A stretch of DNA of 64,000 bases from Apostichopus japonicus (taxonomy: Eukaryota > Echinodermata > Holothuroidea > Aspidochirotida > Stichopodidae): the NCBI RefSeq assembly GCF_037975245.1, contig NC_092572.1, positions 16,250,269-16,314,268 on the forward strand, written 5' to 3'. How positions within the stretch are numbered: the first letter of the stretch is position 1; each line of letters opens with the position of its first letter. Both the position numbers and the translations under genes were made by a program. Under the pieces are notes generated by a model, which searched no databases, was not told the DNA's origin, and worked only from the letters and a program-made list of their open reading frames with translations. This document shows, in pieces, positions 28,501 to 40,090 of the stretch.

Positions 28501-31500
28501 ATCCCTGGTTCGAACCCCGGGTGATGACGTCTTTTGCCGATCTTTTACAGCAAGTGCCTACACGGGGAGCTGTAAGTATTAGTTAATCCACCTAATATCT
28601 CAGTCCATACAGTGGCGGGATGGCTCGGCGCACTGTACGAGCTCATGATCGAGACTCTCTTTTGCATCCCTGGTTCGAACCCCGGGTGATGACGTCTTTT
28701 GCCGATCTTTTACAGCAAGTGCCTACACGGGGAGCTGTAAGTATTAGTTAATCCACCTAATATCTCAGTCCATACAGTGGCGGGATGGCTCGGCGCACTG
28801 TACGAGCTCATGATCGAGACTCTCTTTTGCATCCCTGGTTCGAACCCCGGGTGATGACGCCTTTTGCCGATCTTTTACAGCAAGTGCCTACACGGGGAGC
28901 TGTAAGTATTAGTTAATCCACCTAATATCTCAGTCCATACAGTGGCGGGATGGCTCGGCGCACTGTACGAGCTCATGATCGAGACTCTCTTTTGCATCCC
29001 TGGTTCGAACCCCGGGTGATGACGCCTTTTGCCGATCTTTTACAGCAAGTGCCTACACGGGGAGCTGTAAGTATTAGTTAATCCACCTAATATCTCAGTC
29101 CATACAGTGGCGGGATGGCTCGGCGCACTGTACGAGCTCATGATCGAGACTCTCTTTTGCATCCCTGGTTCGAACCCCGGGTGATGACGTCTTTTGCCGA
29201 TCTTTTACAGCAAGTGCCTACACGGGGAGCTGTAAGTATTAGTTAATCCACCTAATATCTCAGTCCATACAGTGGCGGGATGGCTCGGCGCACTGTACGA
29301 GCTCATGATCGAGACTCTCTTTTGCATCCCTGGTTCGAACCCCGGGTGATGACGCCTTTTGCCGATCTTTTACAGCAAGTGCCTACACGGGGAGCTGTAA
29401 GTATTAGTTAATCCACCTAATATCTCAGTCCATACAGTGGCGGGATGGCTCGGCGCACTGTACGAGCTCATGATCGAGACTCTCTTTTGCATCCCTGGTT
29501 CGAACCCCGGGTGATGACGTCTTTTGCCGATCTTTTACAGCAAGTGCCTACACGGGGAGCTGTAAGTATTAGTTAATCCACCTAATATCTCAGTCCATAC
29601 AGTGGCGGGATGGCTCGGCGCACTGTACGAGCTCATGATCGAGACTCTCTTTTGCATCCCTGGTTCGAACCCCGGGTGATGACGCCTTTTGCCGATCTTT
29701 TACAGCAAGTGCCTACACGGGGAGCTGTAAGTATTAGTTAATCCACCTAATATCTCAGTCCATACAGTGGCGGGATGGCTCGGCGCACTGTACGAGCTCA
29801 TGATCGAGACTCTCTTTTGCATCCCTGGTTCGAACCCCGGGTGATGACGCCTTTTGCCGATCTTTTACAGCAAGTGCCTACACGGGGAGCTGTAAGTATT
29901 AGTTAATCCACCTAATATCTCAGTCCATACAGTGGCGGGATGGCTCGGCGCACTGTACGAGCTCATGATCGAGACTCTCTTTTGCATCCCTGGTTCGAAC
30001 CCCGGGTGATGACGTCTTTTGCCGATCTTTTACAGCAAGTGCCTACACGGGGAGCTGTAAGTATTAGTTAATCCACCTAATATCTCAGTCCATACAGTGG
30101 CGGGATGGCTCGGCGCACTGTACGAGCTCATGATCGAGACTCTCTTTTGCATCCCTGGTTCGAACCCCGGGTGATGACGTCTTTTGCCGATCTTTTACAG
30201 CAAGTGCCTACACGGGGAGCTGTAAGTATTAGTTAATCCACCTAATATCTCAGTCCATACAGTGGCGGGATGGCTCGGCGCACTGTACGAGCTCATGATC
30301 GAGACTCTCTTTTGCATCCCTGGTTCGAACCCCGGGTGATGACGTCTTTTGCCGATCTTTTACAGCAAGTGCCTACACGGGGAGCTGTAAGTATTAGTTA
30401 ATCCACCTAATATCTCAGTCCATACAGTGGCGGGATGGCTCGGCGCACTGTACGAGCTCATGATCGAGACTCTCTTTTGCATCCCTGGTTCGAACCCCGG
30501 GTGATGACGCCTTTTGCCGATCTTTTACAGCAAGTGCCTACACGGGGAGCTGTAAGTATTAGTTAATCCACCTAATATCTCAGTCCATACAGTGGCGGGA
30601 TGGCTCGGCGCACTGTACGAGCTCATGATCGAGACTCTCTTTTGCATCCCTGGTTCGAACCCCGGGTGATGACGTCTTTTGCCGATCTTTTACAGCAAGT
30701 GCCTACACGGGGAGCTGTAAGTATTAGTTAATCCACCTAATATCTCAGTCCATACAGTGGCGGGATGGCTCGGCGCACTGTACGAGCTCATGATCGAGAC
30801 TCTCTTTTGCATCCCTGGTTCGAACCCCGGGTGATGACGTCTTTTGCCGATCTTTTACAGCAAGTGCCTACACGGGGAGCTGTAAGTATTAGTTAATCCA
30901 CCTAATATCTCAGTCCATACAGTGGCGGGATGGCTCGGCGCACTGTACGAGCTCATGATCGAGACTCTCTTTTGCATCCCTGGTTCGAACCCCGGGTGAT
31001 GACGTCTTTTGCCGATCTTTTACAGCAAGTGCCTACACGGGGAGCTGTAAGTATTAGTTAATCCACCTAATATCTCAGTCCATACAGTGGCGGGATGGCT
31101 CGGCGCACTGTACGAGCTCATGATCGAGACTCTCTTTTGCATCCCTGGTTCGAACCCCGGGTGATGACGCCTTTTGCCGATCTTTTACAGCAAGTGCCTA
31201 CACGGGGAGCTGTAAGTATTAGTTAATCCACCTAATATCTCAGTCCATACAGTGGCGGGATGGCTCGGCGCACTGTACGAGCTCATGATCGAGACTCTCT
31301 TTTGCATCCCTGGTTCGAACCCCGGGTGATGACGTCTTTTGCCGATCTTTTACAGCAAGTGCCTACACGGGGAGCTGTAAGTATTAGTTAATCCACCTAA
31401 TATCTCAGTCCATACAGTGGCGGGATGGCTCGGCGCACTGTACGAGCTCATGATCGAGACTCTCTTTTGCATCCCTGGTTCGAACCCCGGGTGATGACGC

Positions 31501-34500
31501 CTTTTGCCGATCTTTTACAGCAAGTGCCTACACGGGGAGCTGTAAGTATTAGTTAATCCACCTAATATCTCAGTCCATACAGTGGCGGGATGGCTCGGCG
31601 CACTGTACGAGCTCATGATCGAGACTCTCTTTTGCATCCCTGGTTCGAACCCCGGGTGATGACGCCTTTTGCCGATCTTTTACAGCAAGTGCCTACACGG
31701 GGAGCTGTAAGTATTAGTTAATCCACCTAATATCTCAGTCCATACAGTGGCGGGATGGCTCGGCGCACTGTACGAGCTCATGATCGAGACTCTCTTTTGC
31801 ATCCCTGGTTCGAACCCCGGGTGATGACGTCTTTTGCCGATCTTTTACAGCAAGTGCCTACACGGGGAGCTGTAAGTATTAGTTAATCCACCTAATATCT
31901 CAGTCCATACAGTGGCGGGATGGCTCGGCGCACTGTACGAGCTCATGATCGAGACTCTCTTTTGCATCCCTGGTTCGAACCCCGGGTGATGACGTCTTTT
32001 GCCGATCTTTTACAGCAAGTGCCTACACGGGGAGCTGTAAGTATTAGTTAATCCACCTAATATCTCAGTCCATACAGTGGCGGGATGGCTCGGCGCACTG
32101 TACGAGCTCATGATCGAGACTCTCTTTTGCATCCCTGGTTCGAACCCCGGGTGATGACGTCTTTTGCCGATCTTTTACAGCAAGTGCCTACACGGGGAGC
32201 TGTAAGTATTAGTTAATCCACCTAATATCTCAGTCCATACAGTGGCGGGATGGCTCGGCGCACTGTACGAGCTCATGATCGAGACTCTCTTTTGCATCCC
32301 TGGTTCGAACCCCGGGTGATGACGTCTTTTGCCGATCTTTTACAGCAAGTGCCTACACGGGGAGCTGTAAGTATTAGTTAATCCACCTAATATCTCAGTC
32401 CATACAGTGGCGGGATGGCTCGGCGCACTGTACGAGCTCATGATCGAGACTCTCTTTTGCATCCCTGGTTCGAACCCCGGGTGATGACGCCTTTTGCCGA
32501 TCTTTTACAGCAAGTGCCTACACGGGGAGCTGTAAGTATTAGTTAATCCACCTAATATCTCAGTCCATACAGTGGCGGGATGGCTCGGCGCACTGTACGA
32601 GCTCATGATCGAGACTCTCTTTTGCATCCCTGGTTCGAACCCCGGGTGATGACGTCTTTTGCCGATCTTTTACAGCAAGTGCCTACACGGGGAGCTGTAA
32701 GTATTAGTTAATCCACCTAATATCTCAGTCCATACAGTGGCGGGATGGCTCGGCGCACTGTACGAGCTCATGATCGAGACTCTCTTTTGCATCCCTGGTT
32801 CGAACCCCGGGTGATGACGCCTTTTGCCGATCTTTTACAGCAAGTGCCTACACGGGGAGCTGTAAGTATTAGTTAATCCACCTAATATCTCAGTCCATAC
32901 AGTGGCGGGATGGCTCGGCGCACTGTACGAGCTCATGATCGAGACTCTCTTTTGCATCCCTGGTTCGAACCCCGGGTGATGACGCCTTTTGCCGATCTTT
33001 TACAGCAAGTGCCTACACGGGGAGCTGTAAGTATTAGTTAATCCACCTAATATCTCAGTCCATACAGTGGCGGGATGGCTCGGCGCACTGTACGAGCTCA
33101 TGATCGAGACTCTCTTTTGCATCCCTGGTTCGAACCCCGGGTGATGACGTCTTTTGCCGATCTTTTACAGCAAGTGCCTACACGGGGAGCTGTAAGTATT
33201 AGTTAATCCACCTAATATCTCAGTCCATACAGTGGCGGGATGGCTCGGCGCACTGTACGAGCTCATGATCGAGACTCTCTTTTGCATCCCTGGTTCGAAC
33301 CCCGGGTGATGACGTCTTTTGCCGATCTTTTACAGCAAGTGCCTACACGGGGAGCTGTAAGTATTAGTTAATCCACCTAATATCTCAGTCCATACAGTGG
33401 CGGGATGGCTCGGCGCACTGTACGAGCTCATGATCGAGACTCTCTTTTGCATCCCTGGTTCGAACCCCGGGTGATGACGTCTTTTGCCGATCTTTTACAG
33501 CAAGTGCCTACACGGGGAGCTGTAAGTATTAGTTAATCCACCTAATATCTCAGTCCATACAGTGGCGGGATGGCTCGGCGCACTGTACGAGCTCATGATC
33601 GAGACTCTCTTTTGCATCCCTGGTTCGAACCCCGGGTGATGACGCCTTTTGCCGATCTTTTACAGCAAGTGCCTACACGGGGAGCTGTAAGTATTAGTTA
33701 ATCCACCTAATATCTCAGTCCATACAGTGGCGGGATGGCTCGGCGCACTGTACGAGCTCATGATCGAGACTCTCTTTTGCATCCCTGGTTCGAACCCCGG
33801 GTGATGACGTCTTTTGCCGATCTTTTACAGCAAGTGCCTACACGGGGAGCTGTAAGTATTAGTTAATCCACCTAATATCTCAGTCCATACAGTGGCGGGA
33901 TGGCTCGGCGCACTGTACGAGCTCATGATCGAGACTCTCTTTTGCATCCCTGGTTCGAACCCCGGGTGATGACGTCTTTTGCCGATCTTTTACAGCAAGT
34001 GCCTACACGGGGAGCTGTAAGTATTAGTTAATCCACCTAATATCTCAGTCCATACAGTGGCGGGATGGCTCGGCGCACTGTACGAGCTCATGATCGAGAC
34101 TCTCTTTTGCATCCCTGGTTCGAACCCCGGGTGATGACGTCTTTTGCCGATCTTTTACAGCAAGTGCCTACACGGGGAGCTGTAAGTATTAGTTAATCCA
34201 CCTAATATCTCAGTCCATACAGTGGCGGGATGGCTCGGCGCACTGTACGAGCTCATGATCGAGACTCTCTTTTGCATCCCTGGTTCGAACCCCGGGTGAT
34301 GACGTCTTTTGCCGATCTTTTACAGCAAGTGCCTACACGGGGAGCTGTAAGTATTAGTTAATCCACCTAATATCTCAGTCCATACAGTGGCGGGATGGCT
34401 CGGCGCACTGTACGAGCTCATGATCGAGACTCTCTTTTGCATCCCTGGTTCGAACCCCGGGTGATGACGCCTTTTGCCGATCTTTTACAGCAAGTGCCTA

Positions 34501-34510
34501 CACGGGGAGC
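22520..34510 (+). repeat. tRNA-like satellite, 165-bp monomer subfamily
   Basis: About 73 tandem copies of the long (165-bp) monomer; the 154-bp form is absent. Relative to the left array, each copy carries three fixed differences: GGCGGGATGG instead of GGCGCGATGG, GAGCTCATG instead of GAGCTGATG, and GCCTACACGG instead of GCCTGCACGG. A further site is polymorphic, GACGTC or GACGCC. From 22,520 to about 26,060 many copies carry single-base insertions or deletions, mostly in homopolymers. From about 26,100 to 34,500 the period is exactly 165 bp with no indel. One copy at 24,491 has a 28-bp replacement. The B-box core is kept throughout. Confidence 0.97.
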
Positions 34511-34624
34511 TTAATCGGCCTAATATCTCAGTTTCAGTCAATTTATATTCGACGACATAGTGAATTATCCAAAGAATACAGTCCTTTAGGCGTTCCATAG
34601 GAAACGATTTGACAAGTCTATGTT
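34511..34624. repeat. Decayed right edge of the satellite array
   Basis: The last monomer loses about 12 bp (the TGTAAGTATTAG segment) and becomes TTAATCGGCCTAATATCTCAG, close to the normal TTAATCCACCTAATATCTCAG, before similarity ends around 34,535. Unique sequence follows. This is the true boundary of the array inside the window. Confidence 0.75.
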
Positions 34625-35069
34625 CCTTTGGTAGTATACGCCCAGTAATGTGGTTTCTAAGTCTAGATTGAAGTTTTCACTAGCTAAACGCTACCCATCA
34701 CCGCATAGCCGACAAGTTGGCCTTTCATGGCACTATCAATTTTCCGTATCATGACCATGTAGATTTTTGGCTTTCCGAGCCGGAACTTTTCGTCACTTGT
34801 AAACAAACCTCTTCACTGATTGGTAAACAAATTTCCTACGCTGCTCCGGGGAGGCCTAAAGGGGTTTAAAATTGCCTCAATCGACCAAATTTTCTCACCA
34901 CATGTACTTCTATTCATGTTCTTCAACATGCAAGCCACAAAAAACTAGACTATGATTGATAACAGGTCAAAAAAAATGTTCTCATGCTGCTTTTTTAGCA
35001 CTTTTCCTGACGGAGAACAATCGAGCGGATGGATATAGACTCTAATAGGAGTATGCCACCTGAAGGTTA
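34625..35069 (-). mobile_element. MITE-like element, copy 1
   Basis: A ~445-bp copy, inverted relative to copy 2 (41,377-41,854), of a family seen four times in this window. Both ends resemble CCTTCAGGTRGCATACKCC as an imperfect terminal inverted repeat (right end GGAGTATGCCACCTGAAGG; left end CCTTTGGTAGTATACGCCC). Shared internal blocks include GGCCTAAAGGGGT, CAAACCTCTTCACTGA and ATGACCATGTAGATTTT in this orientation. No coding potential is seen. It is probably a non-autonomous DNA transposon; a target duplication is not clear. Confidence 0.75.
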
Positions 35070-36835
35070 AGTGAAGCTACAGAGTACAGTATAGGCTATC
35101 TGTGACCCTGGTAAATATTTATTTTTATTATTCATATTGTGTTATTACCAATAGGGGTTCGTTGGAAGTTTTATGAGCTTCAATGATGTCCAATTTCATA
35201 GCATATAAAAGCATAAATTTGTAAACACGATATAGGGTATTGGATGTAAAAGTACTTGAGAAGTGAGAAAGAATACAAATACATGTTGTTCGCGGAACTG
35301 GTCCACGCAAAAATAATTAGCCTCAATGCTTTTGTCACCCCAACTGTTAAGTTGTGAAAGGGATGTTTTGCAAAACCCAGCCTTATATTATACAGTTTTA
35401 TTAGTTTAGTTTAGTTAAGTAGATAAAAAAAAAGATCAGGAGGGAAACTTAAGTCCCCATGAAGGATCCTATAGAGAGAGGGAAAAAAAAACTGAAGGCA
35501 CAAACACTCAGACCCGATTACATTAGTTTAGTCCAGGCTTACTCAACATTTTAACATTAAGTCATACTCATAGCGTCATACAGGCTATCCGTACCAGATA
35601 CAGAATGGTCAGAGATGTGTCTTTAATTGTGGCCATCAAATTTGAGCATAAATTTGAAGGGGAAAGAAGTATCTCTTAGATTATTCAGTAGGTTACAATA
35701 TTTTTCTAAAATCAATTCATTCATGGAAGTGCACAGATCAATAAACATCACAGGGTGGACGGTAACGAGTATATGGTTGAGTCAAAATTATTTGACCCGG
35801 TACCATAGCCTATTAGTACTATTTGTATACAGTACATTGTTTCAAATTATATATTAATATTGATCAACTTTTACCCATTTTCCTTTTTTTCTTTCAGGAC
35901 ATGAATATTTAGTATTTACATGAGAATCTGAATTCCTACCCTGCTGTAAAAAGGTGCTTGCAGAGGAAAAACAAAAATGTGTTCAAATAGCTTTCAGAAG
36001 ATGTTTATGAATCAACTGAGAACAAAGTAAGACATGTTGCAGTCACTATTATCAGCAGCCAGCAAGGTTAAAAGTGAGTCTCAATGTCAGGATCTTTTCC
36101 AGAAGAATGCTGACCAGATTCCTAGAGTGAATGAACAGCATGATGATCAATGCTGAAGAATCCACTACATGTTACCAGCTAACTCTCAATAATATTGAAG
36201 CAATACATAAACCCGTGGTAATTATTATAGTGTACAATTATTTCTCTCTTTTGCCCTCTTTCCTTTATGTTTGTTAAAAATTCTGTAACCGTCTAGACAG
36301 TTCTTTTCTGCCACATTGTCCCTACTGAGTAGCAACTTTATAATCTGACATCACATTTGATTATAACATATTAAAAGCCAACAATGTTATTTCAGGACTA
36401 GAGTGCAGTACATGCAGGCTTCACAATTTGGGATATTTACTGGCTAAATACAAAATTGATTTTGCTGTTTGCCAGAAGAGAAATGATGCCCTGTCATTTT
36501 TCTTCAAAAATTTCAAATTATCCTTTCCCTCTTGCAACAATTCAAGAAAAATGGTTTTTAGCCTGTAAATTTATCATGCACTGACAAGTTTTAGCGAGCA
36601 GCTAAAATTGTGAAATTCTTTGCCTGATGTGCATGTATGTAGACCATGGCCCAATCACTGAGAATATAGCTTGTGGTAGCGTATCAGGTGGAAACATGCA
36701 CTTCCATGGATGCCTGTTGTATATATTTTACAGAACTAGCTATCACTTTCATCAATAAAATATATAGGTTTCAAAGCTTTCAAGCTTTCATTCTAAAATA
36801 TGGAATGCCTTAGATCTGCGTCACAAGGCTGGAAT
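35070..36835. other. No gene recognised; possible LINE 3' tail near 35,395-35,530
   Basis: AT-rich sequence without a convincing exon or element. Around 35,395-35,530 the minus strand reads like an L2/CR1-type 3' end: a purine/T-rich stretch followed by TTAACTAAACTAAACTAA repeats, a style of tail these elements use instead of poly(A). This is a weak call. Short open frames here show no recognisable domain. Confidence 0.35.
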
Positions 36836-37590
36836 TTTGATTTGATTTTGATTTGATTTGATTTATTTGATTTTCCACTGGATATATACATGTGGAGGGA
36901 AGTCCTCTAAAAAGCCAATTCAGGCTTAACAAGGTAAAGGACTCCCAGGAAAGAAAGAAAGAAAGAACGGGAAAACAAAAAACAAACAAAAAGCATATAC
37001 ATAAATGAAAATATAACTAGTGTCTTAATAAAGAATAATTAATAACATACAATATAAACGATGTATCAATACTGAGAAATTACTTCTTTTTTTAGTGCTT
37101 TTCTAAATGTTTCTTTAGATGGTTTAGATTTTATAGTAGCAGTTAGATCATTCCATGTCCTCATAGCACGATTCTTTAAACTTAACGTACCAAATGTTGT
37201 ATTACATAAGTTGTGGTGTGCTTGACCGGCACTTCTAGTGCGGTGACTATGTATGGCGCTGTTAATAGTAAATAAGTCATGAAAGGCTGCAGGAAGTAAG
37301 CCATTCCAAGCCTTGTAAAAGAATGTGGCTACATTCAGCCTAACAATATCGTTAAATTTTAATAAGTTGAGCAATTTGAAAAGTGAGCTGGTGTGTTCAC
37401 GATATTCAGAATGAGTTATGTGACGAATGACTTTCTTTTGTAGGATTTCAAGAGGGTGAAGATAAACATTATGGGTGCCAGACCAGATTATAGAGCAATA
37501 TGAAAAATGGGGGAACACTAATGTTTGGTAAAGCATTCTAAGAATATTCTGAGGAAAATAGTGTTTCAACTTAGAAATGATACCACGGGC
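36836..37590 (-). mobile_element. 5'-truncated L2/CR1-like LINE
   Basis: Minus-strand fragment holding the end of a reverse-transcriptase ORF (37,066-37,590) followed by a ~200-bp 3' UTR that ends in AAATCAAATCAAAATC-type repeats (about 36,836-36,886) instead of poly(A), a hallmark of the L2/CR1 clade. The 5' end is truncated at about 37,590, where the opposite strand becomes Penelope-like sequence; 5' truncation is normal for LINE insertions. Confidence 0.75.
37066..37590 (-). pseudogene. C-terminal part of non-LTR reverse transcriptase ORF
   Basis: About 175 codons of the thumb/C-terminal region of a jockey/L2-type ORF2. Family-typical features are visible: LYQTLVFPHFSYCSIIWSG, then LEILQKKVIRHIT, then FYKAWNGLLP, and near the end RTWNDLTATIKSKPS. 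The catalytic palm (YxDD) is upstream of the truncation and absent, so no activity is possible. The open frame continues upstream to 37,710, but those first ~40 codons are antisense to the adjoining Penelope-like fragment and do not belong to the protein. The frame is intact over this stretch, suggesting a fairly recent copy. Confidence 0.8.
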
Positions 37591-38484
37591 AAAGAGATGG
37601 AGAAAGCAAATCACAAACAAGAGAATGTCAGTAATGTCATGTATATAAAAGATGTTTCCCAAAAGTCTTTCAAACTGCTGGAACAAAAGCAAAAACCATG
37701 AAACACACAATAATCACCCCTACTAGACCATCGGAAGATCAAAAAATTTACCTAAAAGTACCATTTGTGAACGAGAACATACAGGTAAAACGGTAGACCC
37801 TGGCAACAATCAGCAGATTGGGCATTACAAATCTGAGAACACACTTCATGAGAGGTAATCCATCAGCGAGTTTGTTTTCCGCGCCACGTGACAAACAGGG
37901 TTGCCGACCCAACTGCGACACCTGCAAAATCGCTGTAAAGAAGAATATCTGTTTAGCCAAAAACTGTGTCTACAAGATTAAATGCAATCTTTGCTCGTCT
38001 ACATACATCGGCGAAACGGGATGCACCATTGGAACGAGAATAAAAGAACATCTACGTATGACTAAACAGACCATATACACTCATTTACAAACTCACAATA
38101 TAAATCGAAAATCTGGAGAAAATATCAATTGCAAATCCTACATCACAACTTACCGAAATACCAGTGAAAGAAAAATAATCGAAGCCCTTACCATTAAAGC
38201 CAGTAATAACTTAATGAATGGCTGTGCTGGACGTCAATTGGATATTTAAGCTTTTCACATCTTGCTGGTCCATCTGTGCGCTCCGAATACAGTTTGTTCG
38301 CTGGTGCATTTCAGCTCAGGGGAATTGGTTTTAAAGTTTTTACTTATACAGAGTCGGTAGTTTGCACCTCATTCCTTGATAAAGTCTTAACCGGCGAAAT
38401 ATTGGAACATACAGCTTTGTATACTTTCTTACTGTGCTTGTTGAAGTCTCATTTTCTACAATTCAATATATATATACATATCCT
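37591..38484 (+). mobile_element. Penelope-like element fragment, 3' end
   Basis: Plus-strand remnant carrying the linker and GIY-YIG endonuclease of a Penelope-like retroelement plus about 230 bp of 3' sequence. It abuts the LINE truncation point on the left and the Gypsy fragment on the right (38,485). The reverse-transcriptase part is missing from this copy. The 3' part contains TTGATAAAGTC...GGCGAAAT, which loosely recalls the hammerhead-ribozyme core reported in Penelope-like elements but does not match it exactly. Confidence 0.75.
37690..38249 (+). pseudogene. GIY-YIG endonuclease domain of a Penelope-like element
   Basis: Open from a TTG at 37,818 to the stop at 38,247-38,249 (143 codons). 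The same frame extends upstream to about 37,690, interrupted by one TAG at 37,794. Family features: CDTCK and CNLCSSTYIGETG (paired cysteines and the YIG motif), preceded by CVYKI as the first GIY-like strand, then RIKEH (catalytic Arg and His region), SERKIIEAL (metal-binding Glu) and a final Asn-rich turn. In Penelope-like elements this domain nicks target DNA for retrotransposition. The stop and the loss of the RT mean the copy is dead, although the endonuclease core itself looks intact. Confidence 0.85.
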
Positions 38485-38823
38485 CTAAGGTAGGCATCGG
38501 ATAGTGGCTGCGCATGAGACTCTTGTTTAGGTCTCTGGGGTTGATACATATTCTCATTTTCCCCGGCTTTACCACAGTCACTAGACTGGAGACCTAGGGG
38601 GTTGGCTCTGAAACTGGCTTTATGATGTTTTGTTTCACAAGCCTATCTAATTCTGCTTCGAGGTTGTCTCGGATTGCCACAGGGAACCTACGGGGTGGAT
38701 GAACTACAGGTACTGCATTGGGATCTAGCTGTAGTTTATATTCCCCTTCTAGTTGACCTATGCCCTCAAAAACATCATTGTACTCCTAGTACAGGTTTTC
38801 AACATTAGTAATTTGCCCCTCCT
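38485..38823 (-). pseudogene. N-terminal part of Gypsy reverse transcriptase
   Basis: The minus strand continues in one frame with GIGQLEGEY, PNAVPVVHPPRRFPVA, LEAELDRLVKQNIIKPV and RICINPRDLNKSL, the conserved start of a Gypsy RT (fingers). Two in-frame TAG codons are present, one at a position normally Trp (PTPW to stop). The frame ends at 38,485 just before the palm domain, so the YxDD motif is absent. This is a dead fragment. Confidence 0.85.
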
Positions 38824-39165
38824 TCACAACTTTGACGTTTTTACCATCATTTGCATTCGTGAATTGACGCCTAGTGGTTTGGCAATGTTTTCATGTCTAA
38901 CTTCTATGAGACCCATCTGCTGGACCGCTTTGCTGCCCAGCAGAGGGATTGCAATATCATTGTCAACAATCACAAACTCAGCCCGGTATTTCTTTCCATT
39001 TTTGGGGTTCACCAATTTTAGTTTGCATTTACCATTTGGCTTTGAGGTACTCTCATTGTACATTGATAATACCAGGCTAGTTTGCTTAATGTTATGCTTA
39101 CCTAGTTTCTTCATAACTGAGCTTGGTAAGATGTTGCAGGTTGCCCCGCTAACAATTTGAAAAGT
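38824..39165 (-). pseudogene. Gypsy aspartic protease, catalytic Asp lost
   Basis: Downstream of gag on the minus strand. The active-site region reads QIVSGATCNILP where the family has (I/L/V)D(T/S)GA; GTT replaces the Asp codon, so the catalytic residue is missing. It continues open for about 96 codons (39,114-38,824) through the flap and C-terminal half, with FVIVDNDIAIPLLGSKA and QQMGLIEV, typical of Gypsy proteases. The product would be inactive as a protease. Confidence 0.75.
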
Positions 39166-39369
39166 GACTATCTATACTCATGTCAGCGTAAATGTGACTT
39201 TGTTGCTTATATAGTTAATATAGTTTATATTGTTCTCTGTCTTTGGAGGAGTGAGCAGGTTCACCGTATTGACGCCCTCGAAGTCATCATCTGAGAGGGA
39301 CTCGGAGGAACTGTCGCCAACGTTGGACGCACCTTCCGCTACAGCATTTACCCACGGTTTCCGTTTCAT

Positions 39370-40090
39370 TTTGCCCCTTTTGGGTCCACTCCTTTGGGAT
39401 CCGCTCGCTGACGCTTTGCATGTAGCTGTTCTGCATTGAGCTGCAAAATGGTTCTTCCTGTCGCATTTGGAACAGGTCTTTCCATGAAGTCTGAAGTCTG
39501 TCGTCTTGCCCGCTTTGTCGGAGCGCGTGCACCTCTGTTTTCGTCTCGATGGTCCTTATCCTTTCTCTGGATAGTTCCGCTGACTGGCACATATCCTCGC
39601 ATGATTTCAGGGTAAGTTTCTGTGCCCGTAGTAATCGCTCTCTGAGTGCCGAATTTGTGATACCACACACAATCCTATCCTGGACAAGCGGGTCATGCAA
39701 TGATTCAAAGTTATATGTTTGTGCCAGGACTTTGAGTTCAGTGATGTATCTGTCCAACTGCTCCCCTGGCTCCTGAAATCTCGTGAAGAATTTGTATCTT
39801 TCTACAGTTTCCTTTTGCTTTGGGTTGCAGTAGGCATCAAAGAGTGTGAGGAGCTCTCCAATTTTCGGGGAAACATCGGCAGCGCCTGCAGCTGGTACCG
39901 GTTTTATAGTCTCATATATCTCACGTCCGGTAGTGCCCATAAGATAGAGGCACATTTTTCCTTTAACTTATCATCTTTGTCAGACATTGCCAATTTTGCA
40001 TATCTTGAATTCTTCTATCCAGTGTTGCCATCTGCTTGCCACTTTGGGAGAAGCAAAATCAATCTTCTCTGGTGGGGGAACTTTATCCAT
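39370..40090 (-). pseudogene. Gypsy gag (capsid and nucleocapsid), frameshifted
   Basis: The ATG at 40,090 opens a frame starting MDKVPPPEKIDFASP, a typical Gypsy Gag N-terminus, which stops at a TGA after about 36 codons; the capsid continues in another frame (39,955 downward) with YCNPKQKETVERYKF, GEQLDRYI and DRIVCGI...RERLL, all conserved Gypsy Gag signatures. A further frame shift near 39,490 leads into a perfect CX2CX4HX4C zinc knuckle (CSKCDRKNHFAAQC, 39,433-39,474) of the nucleocapsid. In an intact element this protein packages RNA in virus-like particles. At least two frame breaks make this copy non-functional. Confidence 0.85.

Noticed and set aside
1-34510. CRISPR array
   Set aside because: The repeats are contiguous 154/165-bp monomers without variable spacers, and the context is eukaryotic.
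1-34510. Tandem functional tRNA genes
   Set aside because: The B box is perfect, but no acceptor stem pairs, the T stem has a mismatch, and a T4 run lies between the boxes, so this is tRNA-like at most.
37591-37710. First 40 codons of the 214-codon LINE frame
   Set aside because: They are antisense to the adjoining Penelope-like fragment, not LINE protein.
38365-38405. Hammerhead ribozyme in the 3' part of the first Penelope fragment
   Set aside because: TTGATAAA...GGCGAAAT has the wrong core (extra base, G8 lost); resemblance only.
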